From positions 1 to 64,000 of the forward strand of contig NZ_RWKH01000012.1 in the NCBI RefSeq assembly GCF_003984625.1: a DNA stretch of 64,000 nt, given 5' to 3'. How positions within the stretch are numbered: position 1 is the first letter of the stretch; every line of letters starts with the position of its first letter. The notes under the pieces were generated by a model, which did no database searches, was not told where the DNA came from, and saw only the letters and a list, made by a program, of their open reading frames with translations. This DNA comes from Variovorax sp. DXTD-1. Its GTDB lineage: Bacteria; Pseudomonadota; Gammaproteobacteria; Burkholderiales; Burkholderiaceae_C. Shown here piece by piece: positions 47,766 through 57,111 of the stretch. The position numbers and the translations under genes are program-made.

Positions 47766-48617
47766 CTATTGAGAAGAGAGCTCGATGGTTTCGTCGCGCG
47801 TGAACTTGAAGCGCGACTGCAGCACGATCTGGTCGGTCTGCTTGCGCATCGCGTCGGTGAATTTTCCGAAGTTCCCGATGCTGTGCACGATGGCCTTGGC
47901 GCGCCGATCGAGCGTGGTGTCGCCCGAGCTCTCATCGACCACGGTGTCGAGGATCTTGCCGTCGTGGTTGATGGTGATCGTCATCTTGAGCTGACCGTAG
48001 AGCTTCTTGCCGGCGGCCGTGGGAAAGTTCTCGGTGCCCCGCACTTCGATGCGGCGGCGCAGCGTGTCCACGTAGATGGCATAGGCCGCCTCGCGCGTGG
48101 AAGGGCTCAGGTAGCGCTTCTTGGGGCGTGCGTTTTCTTCGTTCACGCGCCGCTCGATTTCAGCCAGCAGCTCAACCATCTGGCGCCGCTTTTCCTCGCG
48201 GGCCACGGCTTCTTTCGGATCACCCGACACGCGCGGATCGGGTGCGGGCATGGCGGCCAGGTCGCGCTTGAGTTGCGCGAGCAGCTGCATCTGCTGCGCC
48301 TGCATGGCCTCGACCTGGCGCTGCGCCTCTTCGATGGAGTCGCCCACGGCGGTAAAGCTCGACGGCGGCAGCGGGCTGGTGGCGCGGCCCCGTTCGAGGT
48401 CGCCGCCGCCCGCCAGCGAGGTTTGCGCCATGACGCGGGCGGTGGCGTCGGGCTTGTCGTTGGTCTTGCTGTTGACCAGGATCACCTCTAGCGGCGTGTC
48501 GCTGAAGACCCGGTTGAACGATTCAGGATCGACGAAGCGCACCGTCAGAAGCGCGGCGTGCGCGATGATCGACACACCGAGTGCAATCTGCAGTGTGCTC
48601 AGATCCCTGAAGTTCAT
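47766..48617 (-). CDS. TonB-like energy transducer protein
   Basis: A 283-residue protein: an N-terminal membrane segment (LQIALGVSIIAHAALLTVRF), a periplasmic coiled-coil region (EEAQRQVEAMQAQQMQLLAQLKRD), and a TonB C-terminal-like domain (AIYVDTLRRRIEVRGTENFP, LKMTITINHDGKILDTVVDESSG). GAGGAGC precedes the ATG. No exbB/exbD or receptor gene is near, so the role may be in envelope integrity as well as uptake. It lies upstream of aroE on the same strand. Confidence 0.82.
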   Translation of the reverse strand: MNFRDLSTLQIALGVSIIAHAALLTVRFVDPESFNRVFSDTPLEVILVNSKTNDKPDATARVMAQTSLAGGGDLERGRATSPLPPSSFTAVGDSIEEAQRQVEAMQAQQMQLLAQLKRDLAAMPAPDPRVSGDPKEAVAREEKRRQMVELLAEIERRVNEENARPKKRYLSPSTREAAYAIYVDTLRRRIEVRGTENFPTAAGKKLYGQLKMTITINHDGKILDTVVDESSGDTTLDRRAKAIVHSIGNFGKFTDAMRKQTDQIVLQSRFKFTRDETIELSSQ

Positions 48618-48668
48618 TGACGACGCTCCTCGCGGCTCATTGAATGGTTTTTATATTGCGCGCGGCGC

Positions 48669-50726
48669 TCACGCCGGCGTGTTCTCCGGTGCCGGCTCGC
48701 TGTCGGTGAGGTCGACCGCAATCGCGATGGGACCGGCCACTTCTTCTTCCTCGTCGCCGCTTTCCCCGTCGGCCGCGGCATCCGCCTTGGGCGCGTCGAG
48801 GCGCTCGAGCACCGTGCCGTGCACGTCGAGCGCAATTTCGTCGATCTCGCCGAGCTTCACGCGCAGGCGCGCGCCGCGCTCCTGCTGGCCCGCCACCGGA
48901 AACACCAGCGGCAGCGTGTCCGCACGCACCAGCGCGCCGTTCTGGATGTCCTTGATGACAGTGACTTCAAGCTCGGTGACGCCTTGCTGCTCCAGGTACT
49001 TGAGCGTCCAGAAGCGCTCCATGCCGCCCTGGTAGGCGTTGTAGGTCGCGTAGGCCGCGTCGAAGCCCGAGAGAATCGAGAACAGGTCGGCGTCCTTCGG
49101 CTTGAACGGCGCGGCCAGCGCGGCCGTCTTGCCGTGGCGCGCGGCCGCAATGATCTGCCACTGGTTCACCAGGTCGGTGTAGCGGCGCAGCGGCGAGGTG
49201 CTCCAAGCGTAGCTCTTCACGCCCAGGCCCGCGTGCGGCAACGCCCGCGTGCCCATGCGCACCTTGATGCCCGGCGCCAGGCTGGCCTGGCTGCGGTAGA
49301 GCCCGGGCACGCCGAGTTCGCCGAGCCAGCCGCCCCAGCTGCTGTTGGCCAGGATCATGGCCTCGGACACGATCAGGTCGAGCGGCGCGCCGCGTTGGCG
49401 CGTGGTGATCTGCACCTGCTCGCTGCCGTCCGGCTCGCCGTCGTTGCCAACGAGGCGAAAGTTGTAGTCGGGCCGGTTGAAGTTCTCGGGCTTGCCGCGC
49501 ACCACTTCGCGCTGGGCCTTCAATTGCTTTGCAAGGCGGAACAGGAAGGAAAGCGGTGCGCGCAGGTTCGCAGCCGCCTCGGGCGTGTTCTCGCTCGTGA
49601 ACGATGCGTTTTCGAGCCAGGGCTGCGTGACGATGCTGTCGAGCTGGTCGTGCCGCAGGTTGGCCACGATGGGCACGCGTTCGAGCTTGGTCTCGCTGGA
49701 CTGCAGTTCGAGCGTGGCTTCGTCGAAGCGCACGTAGAGCGACACGGCCGGCCGGTCGCCGCCTTCGAGCAGCGTGTAGGCGTTGACCACCTCGTCCGGC
49801 AGCATGGTGATCTTGTGGCCCGGCATGTAGACCGTGGACATGCGCGAGCGCGCCACCTGGTCGATGGCGCTGCCCGGCGTGAGCGCAAGGCCCGGCGCCG
49901 CAATATGGATGCCGACCGTGACGGTGCCGCTGCCCAGGCCCTGCACCGACAGCGCATCGTCGATTTCAGTGGTCTGCGAATCGTCGATCGAGAAAGCCTG
50001 TACGCCGGCAGCCAGCGGCAGGTCGTCGGCGATGGCGGGCGCGGCGAGCGCCGGAAAACCCGTGCCTTTCGGAAAATTCTCGAAAAGAAAGCGGCGCCAG
50101 TGGAACTGGTAGGGCGAATCGATGGCGCCGGCGCGCTCCAGCAGTTCGAGCGGCGGGCGCTGCGTGGCGCGCGCGGCGTCGACCACGGCCTTGTACTCGG
50201 GCGCGTTCTTGTCGGGCTTGAACAGGATCTTGTAGAGCTGCTCGCGAATCGGCTGCGGGCACACGCCCTCGGCCAGCTGCCCGGCCCACTCGACGATTTG
50301 CGCCTGGACGACTTTTTTCTTTTCGATGGCGGCCAGCGCCTGCTGCACGATTTCGGCCGGCGCCTTCTTGAAGCGCCCCTTGCCTGCGCGGCGAAAGTAG
50401 TGCGGTGCCTCGAACAGCGCGAACAGCGCGGCGGCCTGCTGCGCGAGCGTGGGCTTGTCGCTGAAATAGTCGGCCGCGAGTTCTGCAAAGCCGAATTCGC
50501 CTTCGGCCGCAAACTCCCATGCGAGGTCGAGGTCCATGGTGGCGGCGATGGCGCGCGCTTCGGCAATCAGCTCGGCGGGGGCCGGCTTCTCGAAACGCAG
50601 AACGATATTGGCGCCCTTGACCTTGACGCGCTTGCCGGTGTCGAGCTCGACCTGCGCCGATGCTTCGGCCTCCGAAAGCACGCGGCCGCCGAGGTACTTG
50701 CCGGCTTCTTCAAACAATACAAACAT
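48669..50726 (-). CDS. RNB-domain 3'-5' exoribonuclease (RNase II/R-like)
   Basis: A 685-residue RNB nuclease. Two N-terminal helical/OB-like regions (about 1-235) precede the RNB core: AFSIDDSQTTEIDDALSV carries the catalytic Asp cluster, with VGIHIAAPGLALTPGSAID and YMPGHKITMLPDEVVNAYTLLEGG. A C-terminal S1-like segment ends in an acidic tail (DGESGDEEEEVAGP). It degrades RNA from the 3' end. Domain order is closer to RNase II than to RNase R. Confidence 0.9.
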   Translation of the reverse strand: MFVLFEEAGKYLGGRVLSEAEASAQVELDTGKRVKVKGANIVLRFEKPAPAELIAEARAIAATMDLDLAWEFAAEGEFGFAELAADYFSDKPTLAQQAAALFALFEAPHYFRRAGKGRFKKAPAEIVQQALAAIEKKKVVQAQIVEWAGQLAEGVCPQPIREQLYKILFKPDKNAPEYKAVVDAARATQRPPLELLERAGAIDSPYQFHWRRFLFENFPKGTGFPALAAPAIADDLPLAAGVQAFSIDDSQTTEIDDALSVQGLGSGTVTVGIHIAAPGLALTPGSAIDQVARSRMSTVYMPGHKITMLPDEVVNAYTLLEGGDRPAVSLYVRFDEATLELQSSETKLERVPIVANLRHDQLDSIVTQPWLENASFTSENTPEAAANLRAPLSFLFRLAKQLKAQREVVRGKPENFNRPDYNFRLVGNDGEPDGSEQVQITTRQRGAPLDLIVSEAMILANSSWGGWLGELGVPGLYRSQASLAPGIKVRMGTRALPHAGLGVKSYAWSTSPLRRYTDLVNQWQIIAAARHGKTAALAAPFKPKDADLFSILSGFDAAYATYNAYQGGMERFWTLKYLEQQGVTELEVTVIKDIQNGALVRADTLPLVFPVAGQQERGARLRVKLGEIDEIALDVHGTVLERLDAPKADAAADGESGDEEEEVAGPIAIAVDLTDSEPAPENTPA

Positions 50727-50732
50727 GAGCCG

Positions 50733-50738
50733 ATTGTC
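50733..50738 (-). promoter_or_regulatory. -10 hexamer for probable leaderless RNB ribonuclease transcript
   Basis: On the minus strand GACAAT ends 6 nt before ATG 50726. It has four of six matches to TATAAT and the same spacing as the other candidates in this window. Confidence 0.35.
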
Positions 50739-50777
50739 CCACGCTGGACCCGGCCCGCCGCCCGGCGCCGGAGGGAC

Positions 50778-51371
50778 TCAGACCGGGTTGATGAAGTCGA
50801 TGACGTCGTCCAGATGGTTCTGCTCGAAATCGGACAGCGCGTGGTCGCCCCCCTCGAGCAGCTTGATGTTGCTGTCGGGGTAGCGCGCGGACATTTCGTG
50901 CCAGTCCAGCGCCTCGTCGCCCTTGGCGATGATGGCCAGCACGCGCTCGGGGCGCGTGAGGGCGCCGACTTCCATGGTGCGCAGCTCCTGGATGTACTCG
51001 GGCCGGAAATAGAAGTGCTCGGCCGGGTCCTGCCACGTGGTCTGGTCGCCGATATAGAGCTGCAGGTCGCGCGCGGGGTGCACGGCGGGGTTGAGCAGCA
51101 CGGTGCGGCAGCGCGTCATTCCCGCAACGTAGGTGGCATAGAAGCCGCCGAGCGACGAACCGACCACGGCCATCGACTTGCGGGGCCAGTCGGCAATGCC
51201 TTTCATCACCATGTCGATTGCTTCGCGCGGAGAGGGCGGCAACTGCGGGCACCACCACTGCAGGTTGGGGTGCTCCAGCGCCACGCGCCGTGCCATCAGC
51301 CGCGCCTTGGTCGAGCGGGGCGAGGAGCGGAAACCGTGCAGATACAACAGGTGAGTGGTTTTCGGATCCAT
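50778..51371 (-). CDS. YqiA/YcfP-like alpha/beta hydrolase
   Basis: A 197-residue small esterase. It begins HLLYLHGFRSSPRSTKA, has the nucleophile elbow VGSSLGGFYATYV, the acid region LAIIAKGDEALDW, and the His in GGDHALSDFEQ. This is the UPF0227/YqiA pattern. ATG 51371 sits just before the family start. Upstream in-frame codons exist but carry no family signal and no clear Shine-Dalgarno. Confidence 0.85.
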   Translation of the reverse strand: MDPKTTHLLYLHGFRSSPRSTKARLMARRVALEHPNLQWWCPQLPPSPREAIDMVMKGIADWPRKSMAVVGSSLGGFYATYVAGMTRCRTVLLNPAVHPARDLQLYIGDQTTWQDPAEHFYFRPEYIQELRTMEVGALTRPERVLAIIAKGDEALDWHEMSARYPDSNIKLLEGGDHALSDFEQNHLDDVIDFINPV

Positions 51372-51740
51372 GCGAGGCGGAGACTGAAAATGTTGCGTTC
51401 GACGCAACTCCATAGAAGGAGCCGGGTAATTTTGCATGAGGTCCTCGTGCGGGGCGCGGATGCCGGTGAGGGCTCTCGCATGCAGGCTTCGTGCGGGGAG
51501 GTGAATGTGTACCACTGGAATCTCCGGCCCGCGGGATTTTTCTGCATCCGATCGGGAGCGGGCCGTGTCCCGGAACCCGAAAGTACTCAGCTGACGCACC
51601 AGGAGTGGCCAAGTTCGCCTGGTGCTGTTGCGTTTTTGCAAGCGGTGCGAAGTTTCGCGGTCCGGGATCGATGCCTGCATCCCATGAAGATGGGAGGTGC
51701 CGCGGCCTTTTGAATCGACGTGGCGGCTTATGCTAAGCCC
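51372..51740. other. Divergent intergenic region, esterase and response regulator
   Basis: This 369-bp region has no convincing gene. It contains a palindrome, GTTGCGT-TCG-ACGCAAC (51392-51408), about 20 bp upstream of the esterase start, and a hairpin, GCACCAGG/CCTGGTGC (51596-51603, 51618-51625), followed at a short distance by TTTTT on the plus strand. A -10-like TATGCT (51729-51734) lies just before the response regulator. Confidence 0.4.
51729..51734 (+). promoter_or_regulatory. -10 hexamer for probable leaderless response-regulator transcript
   Basis: TATGCT ends 6 nt before ATG 51741. No Shine-Dalgarno fits in the gap. Confidence 0.4.
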
Positions 51741-52469
51741 ATGAACATCGAGGCTCCTGATCCTGGAACGGCACGCCGCTGGGGCGTGCTCGTGGTCGAG
51801 GACGACAGCCGCGCGCGTGCCTTCTTCGAGGCCAGCGTGCAGCGCAGCGCAACCCTCTTCTGGCTTGGAAGCGCCGGCACCGTGCACGAGGCGTTGGCGT
51901 GGCTTGCGCAGACCGCCACCATCCCCGATGTGCTGCTGGTCGACCTTGGCATGCCCGACGGCAGCGGACTGGATGTGATCCGCGAGGCCGTCGCGCGCTT
52001 TCCCGGCTGCGAGCCGCTGGTGATCTCGGTCTTCGGCGACGAGGAAAACGTGCTTTCCAGCATCGAGGCCGGCGCGGTCGGCTACATCCACAAGGACGCG
52101 GCACCGGAGGACATCGCGCAGACCATCGTCGAGATGAAGGCCGGTGCGTCGCCGATCTCGCCCATGATCGCGCGGCGGGTGCTTGCCAAGTACCGCAGCC
52201 TGCAGACGGCAGGCACGCCCGCCGCGGCAGTGCCCCAGGCGGCCACCATCGACAGCACGGCGCCCAGCCTGCTCTCCGCCCGTGAACATGAAGTGCTGAC
52301 GCTGATCGCGCGCGGCTTCTCCTATGCCGAAATCGCCCGGCTCAAGGGGTTGAGCGTGCACACGGTGCAGACCCACATCAAGAACCTCTACGGCAAGCTG
52401 GCGGTGCATTCCAAGAGCGAGGCGGTGTTCGAAGCCACGCGCCTCGGCCTGCTGTCCCACCCCGGGTGA
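51741..52469 (+). CDS. NarL/FixJ-type response regulator
   Basis: A 242-residue two-component regulator. The receiver domain (about 8-130) has the acidic pair in VVEDDSRARAFF, the phospho-acceptor Asp68 in LLVDLGMPDGSG, and the Lys in YIHKDAAPEDI. A short linker leads to a LuxR-type HTH (LSAREHEVLTLIARGFSYAEIARLKGLSVHTVQTHI). ATG 51741 is preferred over GTG 51720. Its stop overlaps the kinase start (GTGA), so they form one unit. Confidence 0.93.
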   Translation: MNIEAPDPGTARRWGVLVVEDDSRARAFFEASVQRSATLFWLGSAGTVHEALAWLAQTATIPDVLLVDLGMPDGSGLDVIREAVARFPGCEPLVISVFGDEENVLSSIEAGAVGYIHKDAAPEDIAQTIVEMKAGASPISPMIARRVLAKYRSLQTAGTPAAAVPQAATIDSTAPSLLSAREHEVLTLIARGFSYAEIARLKGLSVHTVQTHIKNLYGKLAVHSKSEAVFEATRLGLLSHPG

Positions 52470-54322
52470 GCCGTGTGGCGGGGCGCATGTTCGCAAGGCC
52501 GTGGAGGGCGCTGTTCGCGCTCTGGCTTGCGGTAGTCCTGCTGGCGCCGGTGGGTGCCGCGGCGGCGGATGGCCCCCTTGAGTTGCGCAGCGGCACGGCG
52601 ACCGTCACCGTCGACGGCGTCACGCATACAGCGCCCGTCGAGCTTTCCTACCATTGGGATCGCCAGCACCGGGGGCGCCCCGGCTTCGCGAGCTTCGAAC
52701 TGCCGTTCACGCTCGACGCCGCGCCCGAGACGCCGTGGGGCATCTTCATTCCGCGGGCGGGCAACGTGCTCGAGGTGTCGCTCAACGACGCGTTGCTTCA
52801 GGTCTACGGAGATCTGGGCCGCGGCAACGGGCCTGACTACGCCAAGGCACCCATCCATGTGCCGATTCCGGGGCATTTGCTGAAAGCCGGCGACAACCGC
52901 CTGCAGATTCGCATCCGCGCCGACAGCGCACGGCGGGCCGGGCTTTCACGCGTGACGATCGGGCCGGCCACGCCGGTGCGCACCGAGCTTTTCGAAACGG
53001 CCTATGGCTGGCGCTTTACCGGCTCGGTGCTCCTGAGTGCCTTCAGCCTCATCGTCGGCGGCATTGCACTGGCGTTGTGGCTCACCCAGGTGGACGCCGA
53101 CGCGGTGGGGCGGCATCGGCGCGACGGCATCTATTTGTGGACGGCGCTCGCCGAATTCTGCTGGGCGTTGCGCGTCGCCGACGGTGTCATTGCCGAACCG
53201 CCCCTGCCTTGGCCGGCCTGGGGCGTGCTCATGGCCGCCTGCTATGCGGGCTGGGCGGCGTCCGCCATGATGTTCTGCTACCACCTGGCGGGCTGGGACC
53301 ACAGGCCCCGCATGCGCTGGTTGCGGTGGCCAATGGCGGGAGTGGTCGCCGGAACGGTCGCCGCGAGCTCGATGGCGCTGTTCCGCGAGGAGCCGTACTG
53401 GCTTACCGGCTGGCTTGCGGCAGAAATCGTGTTCATTGCGCTGTTCGTCTGCACCTTTGTGGTCGCGACTGTGCGGCGGCCCAACCTGGGGCGCCTGCTG
53501 GTGGCGGCCGCCGCACTGGCAACGCTGGGCTTCGGCATCCGGGACTGGCTGGTGATCCGCCTGAGCGACGCCTACGGCGAAACCACTTGGGTGCGCTATT
53601 CGTCCGTGTTCTTCGGTATTGCGCTGCTGCTGATCGTGCTGCGTCGCTTTCGCGCCGCCAGCATCGAAGCGCGCGGCTCGGTGGCGGCACTGGCCCAACG
53701 AGTGGCGCAGCGCGAACGCGAGCTCGCATCGACCTTCGCGGCGCTGGAGCAGGTGGCGCGCGACCAGGCCCGAACCCATGAGCGCGAACGCATCCTGCGC
53801 GACATGCACGACGGCGTGGGCTCGCACATCAGCTCGGCCATCCGGCAGCTGCAGTCGGGCCAGGCCAGCTCCGAGGAGCTGCTGCGCACCCTGCGCGACT
53901 CCCTCGACCAGCTCAAGCTCTCGATCGACTCCATTCAGCTGCCGCCGGGCGACGTGGGCGCCCTGCTGGCGGCGCTGCGCTACCGGCTGGAGCCGCGCCT
54001 GGCGGCCGCGGGCATCAGGCTGGAGTGGGGCGTGGAAGAGGTGCCAACGGTAAAGGGTCTCGACGCGCAAGGCATGCGGCAGTTGCAGTTCCTGCTGTTC
54101 GAGGCGGTTTCCAACGTGATGCAGCACGCCCAGGCGAAAACGCTGCGGATCGAGTCGCAAGCGCCGGCCGGAAGGGTGCAGTTGCGCGTGATCGACGACG
54201 GCCGAGGTTTCGACGCGTCCCAGGTGCCGCGGGCGCTCACGGAGCGTGCCGGCGCCGTCGGCGCGCGGCCGGCGGTCGAAAGCCGACCGGGACGCACGGT
54301 CGTTCAGTTCGAATTCGACTGA
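52466..54322 (+). CDS. Membrane sensor histidine kinase (HisKA_3)
   Basis: A 618-residue kinase. It has a signal or first helix (LFALWLAVVLLAPVGAAAA), a periplasmic jelly-roll-like region (about 30-170), about seven membrane helices (about 175-395; 7TMR-DISM layout), a coiled coil, then the HisKA_3 box RILRDMHDGVGSH with His448. HATPase N box: LLFEAVSNVMQHA; G1: DDGRGFD. The G2 glycine-rich loop looks degenerate (VPRALTERAGAVGAR). GTG 52466 overlaps the regulator stop, so the regulator is the cognate partner. Confidence 0.88.
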   Translation: MSRVAGRMFARPWRALFALWLAVVLLAPVGAAAADGPLELRSGTATVTVDGVTHTAPVELSYHWDRQHRGRPGFASFELPFTLDAAPETPWGIFIPRAGNVLEVSLNDALLQVYGDLGRGNGPDYAKAPIHVPIPGHLLKAGDNRLQIRIRADSARRAGLSRVTIGPATPVRTELFETAYGWRFTGSVLLSAFSLIVGGIALALWLTQVDADAVGRHRRDGIYLWTALAEFCWALRVADGVIAEPPLPWPAWGVLMAACYAGWAASAMMFCYHLAGWDHRPRMRWLRWPMAGVVAGTVAASSMALFREEPYWLTGWLAAEIVFIALFVCTFVVATVRRPNLGRLLVAAAALATLGFGIRDWLVIRLSDAYGETTWVRYSSVFFGIALLLIVLRRFRAASIEARGSVAALAQRVAQRERELASTFAALEQVARDQARTHERERILRDMHDGVGSHISSAIRQLQSGQASSEELLRTLRDSLDQLKLSIDSIQLPPGDVGALLAALRYRLEPRLAAAGIRLEWGVEEVPTVKGLDAQGMRQLQFLLFEAVSNVMQHAQAKTLRIESQAPAGRVQLRVIDDGRGFDASQVPRALTERAGAVGARPAVESRPGRTVVQFEFD

Positions 54323-54346
54323 CCGGGCGTGCCGGGCGCGGATAAT
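54319..54346 (+). promoter_or_regulatory. Candidate rodA promoter, nearly leaderless
   Basis: CTGACC (54319-54324) and GATAAT (54341-54346) are spaced 16 bp. The -10 ends 8 nt before ATG 54355. Confidence 0.45.
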
Positions 54347-54354
54347 CCAGCCCC

Positions 54355-55509
54355 ATGTCCGCCGTGTTCAATCAGCCCTCCCTGGCGCGCCGCGTCGCGC
54401 CCATCTTCCAGGGGTTCGACGGCTTTCTGGCTTTTGCCGTGCTGTTGCTGGCTTTCGCCGGGTTGCTGACCATGTATTCGTCGGGCTACGACCACGGCTC
54501 GCGGTTTTCCGACCATGGCCGCAACATGCTGCTGGCGGGCTTCATCATGTTCGTGGTGGCCCAGGTGCCGCCGCAGCGGCTGATGATGTTTGCGGTGCCG
54601 GTGTATGTGACGGGCGTGGCGCTGTTGATTGCGGTCGCGCTCTTCGGAATCACGAAGAAGGGCGCCACGCGCTGGATCAACCTCGGCGTGGTGATCCAGC
54701 CCAGCGAAATCCTCAAGATCGCGATGCCGCTGATGCTGGCCTGGTGGTTCCAGCGCCGCGAAGGCCAGTTGCGGCCGCTCGATTTTGTGGTGGCGACGGT
54801 GTTGCTGGCCATTCCGGTCGGGCTCATCATGAAGCAGCCCGACCTGGGCACTTCGCTGCTGGTGCTCGCCGCCGGCCTGGCGGTGATCTTTTTCGCCGGG
54901 CTGCCGTGGAAGCTCATCGTGCCCCCGGTGGTGATCGGTGCCGTGGCGATCACGCTGATCGTGAGTTTCGAGTCGCGGCTGTGCGCGGAGGGCGTCGACT
55001 GGCGGGTGCTGCACGACTATCAGAAGCAGCGCGTGTGCACGCTGCTCGACCCCAGCAAGGATCCGCTGGGCAAGGGCTTTCACATCATCCAGGGGATGAT
55101 CGCCATCGGCTCGGGGGGCGTGGGCGGCAAGGGGTTCATGCAGGGAACGCAGACGCACCTCGAATTCATTCCCGAGCGCACCACCGACTTCATCTTTGCG
55201 GCCTATTCCGAGGAATTCGGCCTCGTGGGCAACCTTGCCCTGATCGCGGCCTTCATCCTGCTGATCTTCCGCGGCCTGGCCATCGCGGCCAGCGCCACGA
55301 GCCTGTTCTCGCGGCTGCTCGCGGGGGCGGTGACGATGATTTTCTTCACCTATGCCTTCGTCAACATGGGCATGGTCAGCGGCATCCTGCCCGTGGTGGG
55401 CGTGCCGCTGCCTTTCATCAGCTACGGCGGCACCGCCATGGTCACGCTGGGGCTGGGGCTGGGCATCCTGATGTCCATCGCGCGCGCCAGAAAGCTCTCT
55501 CAAAGCTAG
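54355..55509 (+). CDS. rodA: Rod-shape SEDS peptidoglycan polymerase RodA
   Basis: A 384-residue SEDS protein with about ten helices. It has GATRWINLGVVIQPSEILKI, KQPDLGTSLLVLAAG, RTTDFIFAAYSEEFGLVGN, and GVPLPFISYGGTAMVTLG. It is the elongasome counterpart of FtsW at 33.4 kb. It stands apart from mreBCD/mrdA here; tldD follows. Confidence 0.96.
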   Translation: MSAVFNQPSLARRVAPIFQGFDGFLAFAVLLLAFAGLLTMYSSGYDHGSRFSDHGRNMLLAGFIMFVVAQVPPQRLMMFAVPVYVTGVALLIAVALFGITKKGATRWINLGVVIQPSEILKIAMPLMLAWWFQRREGQLRPLDFVVATVLLAIPVGLIMKQPDLGTSLLVLAAGLAVIFFAGLPWKLIVPPVVIGAVAITLIVSFESRLCAEGVDWRVLHDYQKQRVCTLLDPSKDPLGKGFHIIQGMIAIGSGGVGGKGFMQGTQTHLEFIPERTTDFIFAAYSEEFGLVGNLALIAAFILLIFRGLAIAASATSLFSRLLAGAVTMIFFTYAFVNMGMVSGILPVVGVPLPFISYGGTAMVTLGLGLGILMSIARARKLSQS

Positions 55510-55590
55510 GCACGCGGCCGCAGCGCCAGCGTTGGCCCCGGCCGGGGAAGGCGAAGCGCCGCCGGGCGCGCGCGGTCCGGGGGCGAGCCC

Positions 55591-55596
55591 TAGAAT
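55591..55596 (+). promoter_or_regulatory. -10 hexamer for probable leaderless tldD transcript
   Basis: TAGAAT ends 7 nt before ATG 55604, within strongly GC-rich sequence. Confidence 0.5.
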
Positions 55597-55603
55597 CCGC
55601 TTC

Positions 55604-57064
55604 ATGATCTCTCGCGAACCCACCATCGAGCGCCTTGCCACGGCGCAACAGCTCCTGCTCACGCCGTTCGGCCTCGACGAATCGCACCTGAGCAAGGCCC
55701 TGGCCGAGATCACCGCCCACAAGGTGGACGATGCCGACCTGTACTTCCAGTACACGCGCAGCGAGGGCTGGAGCCTGGAAGAAGGCATCGTCAAGACCGG
55801 CAGCTTCAGCATCGACCAGGGTGTCGGCGTGCGCGCGGTCAGCGGCGAGAAGACCGCCTTCGCCTATTCGGACGATATTTCCGAGGCGTCGCTGCTCGAT
55901 GCGGCCCGCACGGTCCGCTCGATTTCCTCCGCCGGCCGCACCGGCCGCGTGAAAACGCCGGCGCGCAAGATCGCTTCGAGCCGCTCGCTCTACAACGGCG
56001 TCGACCCCATTTCCACGCTCAACAGCACGGCCAAGGTCAAGCTGCTCGAGCGGGTCGAAAAGCTCGCGCGCTCGCGCGATCCGCGCGTGGCCCAGGTCAT
56101 GGCCGGCCTGGCGAGCGAGTACGACGTGGTGCTGGTGGCGCGTGCCGACGGCACGCTGGCCGCCGATGTGCGGCCGCTGGTGCGCCTGTCGGTGACCGTG
56201 ATTGCCGAGCAGAACGGCCGACGCGAGGTTGGCTCCGGCGGCGGTGGTGGGCGCTTTGGGCTCGCTTATTTCACCGACGAGCAGATGGCCGAATATGTCG
56301 ACCAGGCCGTGAAGGCCGCGCTGACCAACCTCGACGCCCGTCCGGCGCCCGCCGGCGAAATGACGGTGGTGCTCGGCTCCGGCTGGCCCGGCATCCTGCT
56401 GCACGAGGCGATCGGCCACGGGCTGGAAGGCGACTTCAACCGCAAGGGCTCGAGCGCGTTCTCGGGCCGCATCGGCCAGCGCGTGGCGGCCAAGGGCGTG
56501 ACGGTGCTCGACGACGGCACCATTGCCAACCGCCGCGGCTCGCTCAACGTGGACGACGAAGGCAACGCGAGCCAGCGCAACGTGCTCATCGAGGACGGCA
56601 TCCTCAAGGGCTACATCCAGGATTCGCTCAACGCGCGCCTCATGAAGGTCAAGCCCACCGGCAACGGCCGGCGCGAGAGCTACGCCCACGTGCCGATGCC
56701 GCGCATGACCAACACCTACATGCTCGGCGGCGACAAGGACCCGAAGGAAATCGTCGCCAGCATCAAGAAGGGCCTGTACGCCACCAACTTCGGTGGCGGC
56801 CAGGTCGACATCACGAGCGGCAAGTTCGTGTTCTCGGCCAGCGAGGCCTTCTGGGTCGAGAACGGCAAGATCCAATACCCCGTGAAGGGCGCGACCATCG
56901 TGGGCAACGGCCCCGACGCGCTCACCCGCGTGACCATGATCGGCAATGACATGGCGCTCGATTCGGGCGTGGGCACCTGCGGCAAGGAAGGCCAGAGCGT
57001 GCCCGTGGGCGTCGGCCAGCCCACCTTGCGCATCGATGGTTTGACCGTAGGCGGAACGGCCTGA
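55604..57064 (+). CDS. tldD: TldD metalloprotease
   Basis: A 486-residue zinc protease of the TldD/TldE (PmbA) pair, active in peptide maturation and degradation. The metal motif is HEAIGHGLEGD (H267-E-x-x-x-H271). Other family segments are YFQYTRSEGWSLEEGIVKTGSF and GLYATNFGGGQVDITSGKFVF. ATG 55604 starts at the family N-terminus. tldE is not in the window. Confidence 0.95.
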   Translation: MISREPTIERLATAQQLLLTPFGLDESHLSKALAEITAHKVDDADLYFQYTRSEGWSLEEGIVKTGSFSIDQGVGVRAVSGEKTAFAYSDDISEASLLDAARTVRSISSAGRTGRVKTPARKIASSRSLYNGVDPISTLNSTAKVKLLERVEKLARSRDPRVAQVMAGLASEYDVVLVARADGTLAADVRPLVRLSVTVIAEQNGRREVGSGGGGGRFGLAYFTDEQMAEYVDQAVKAALTNLDARPAPAGEMTVVLGSGWPGILLHEAIGHGLEGDFNRKGSSAFSGRIGQRVAAKGVTVLDDGTIANRRGSLNVDDEGNASQRNVLIEDGILKGYIQDSLNARLMKVKPTGNGRRESYAHVPMPRMTNTYMLGGDKDPKEIVASIKKGLYATNFGGGQVDITSGKFVFSASEAFWVENGKIQYPVKGATIVGNGPDALTRVTMIGNDMALDSGVGTCGKEGQSVPVGVGQPTLRIDGLTVGGTA

Positions 57065-57080
57065 GAGCTTGCTAAGCTCC

Positions 57081-57106
57081 GCTCCTTATTTTTCAAGAAG
57101 AGGAGC
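57081..57106 (+). promoter_or_regulatory. Possible SD-sequestering hairpin before the lipoprotein gene
   Basis: GCTCCT (57081-57086) can pair with AGGAGC (57101-57106), which contains the Shine-Dalgarno of the gene starting at 57112. The stem is only 6 bp with a 14-nt loop, so the effect may be small. Confidence 0.3.
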
Positions 57107-57111
57107 ATTCG

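Noticed and set aside
51720..51740. GTG 51720 as the response-regulator start.
   Set aside because: It would add seven residues without a Shine-Dalgarno, and ATG 51741 fits the receiver-domain start and the -10 spacing better.
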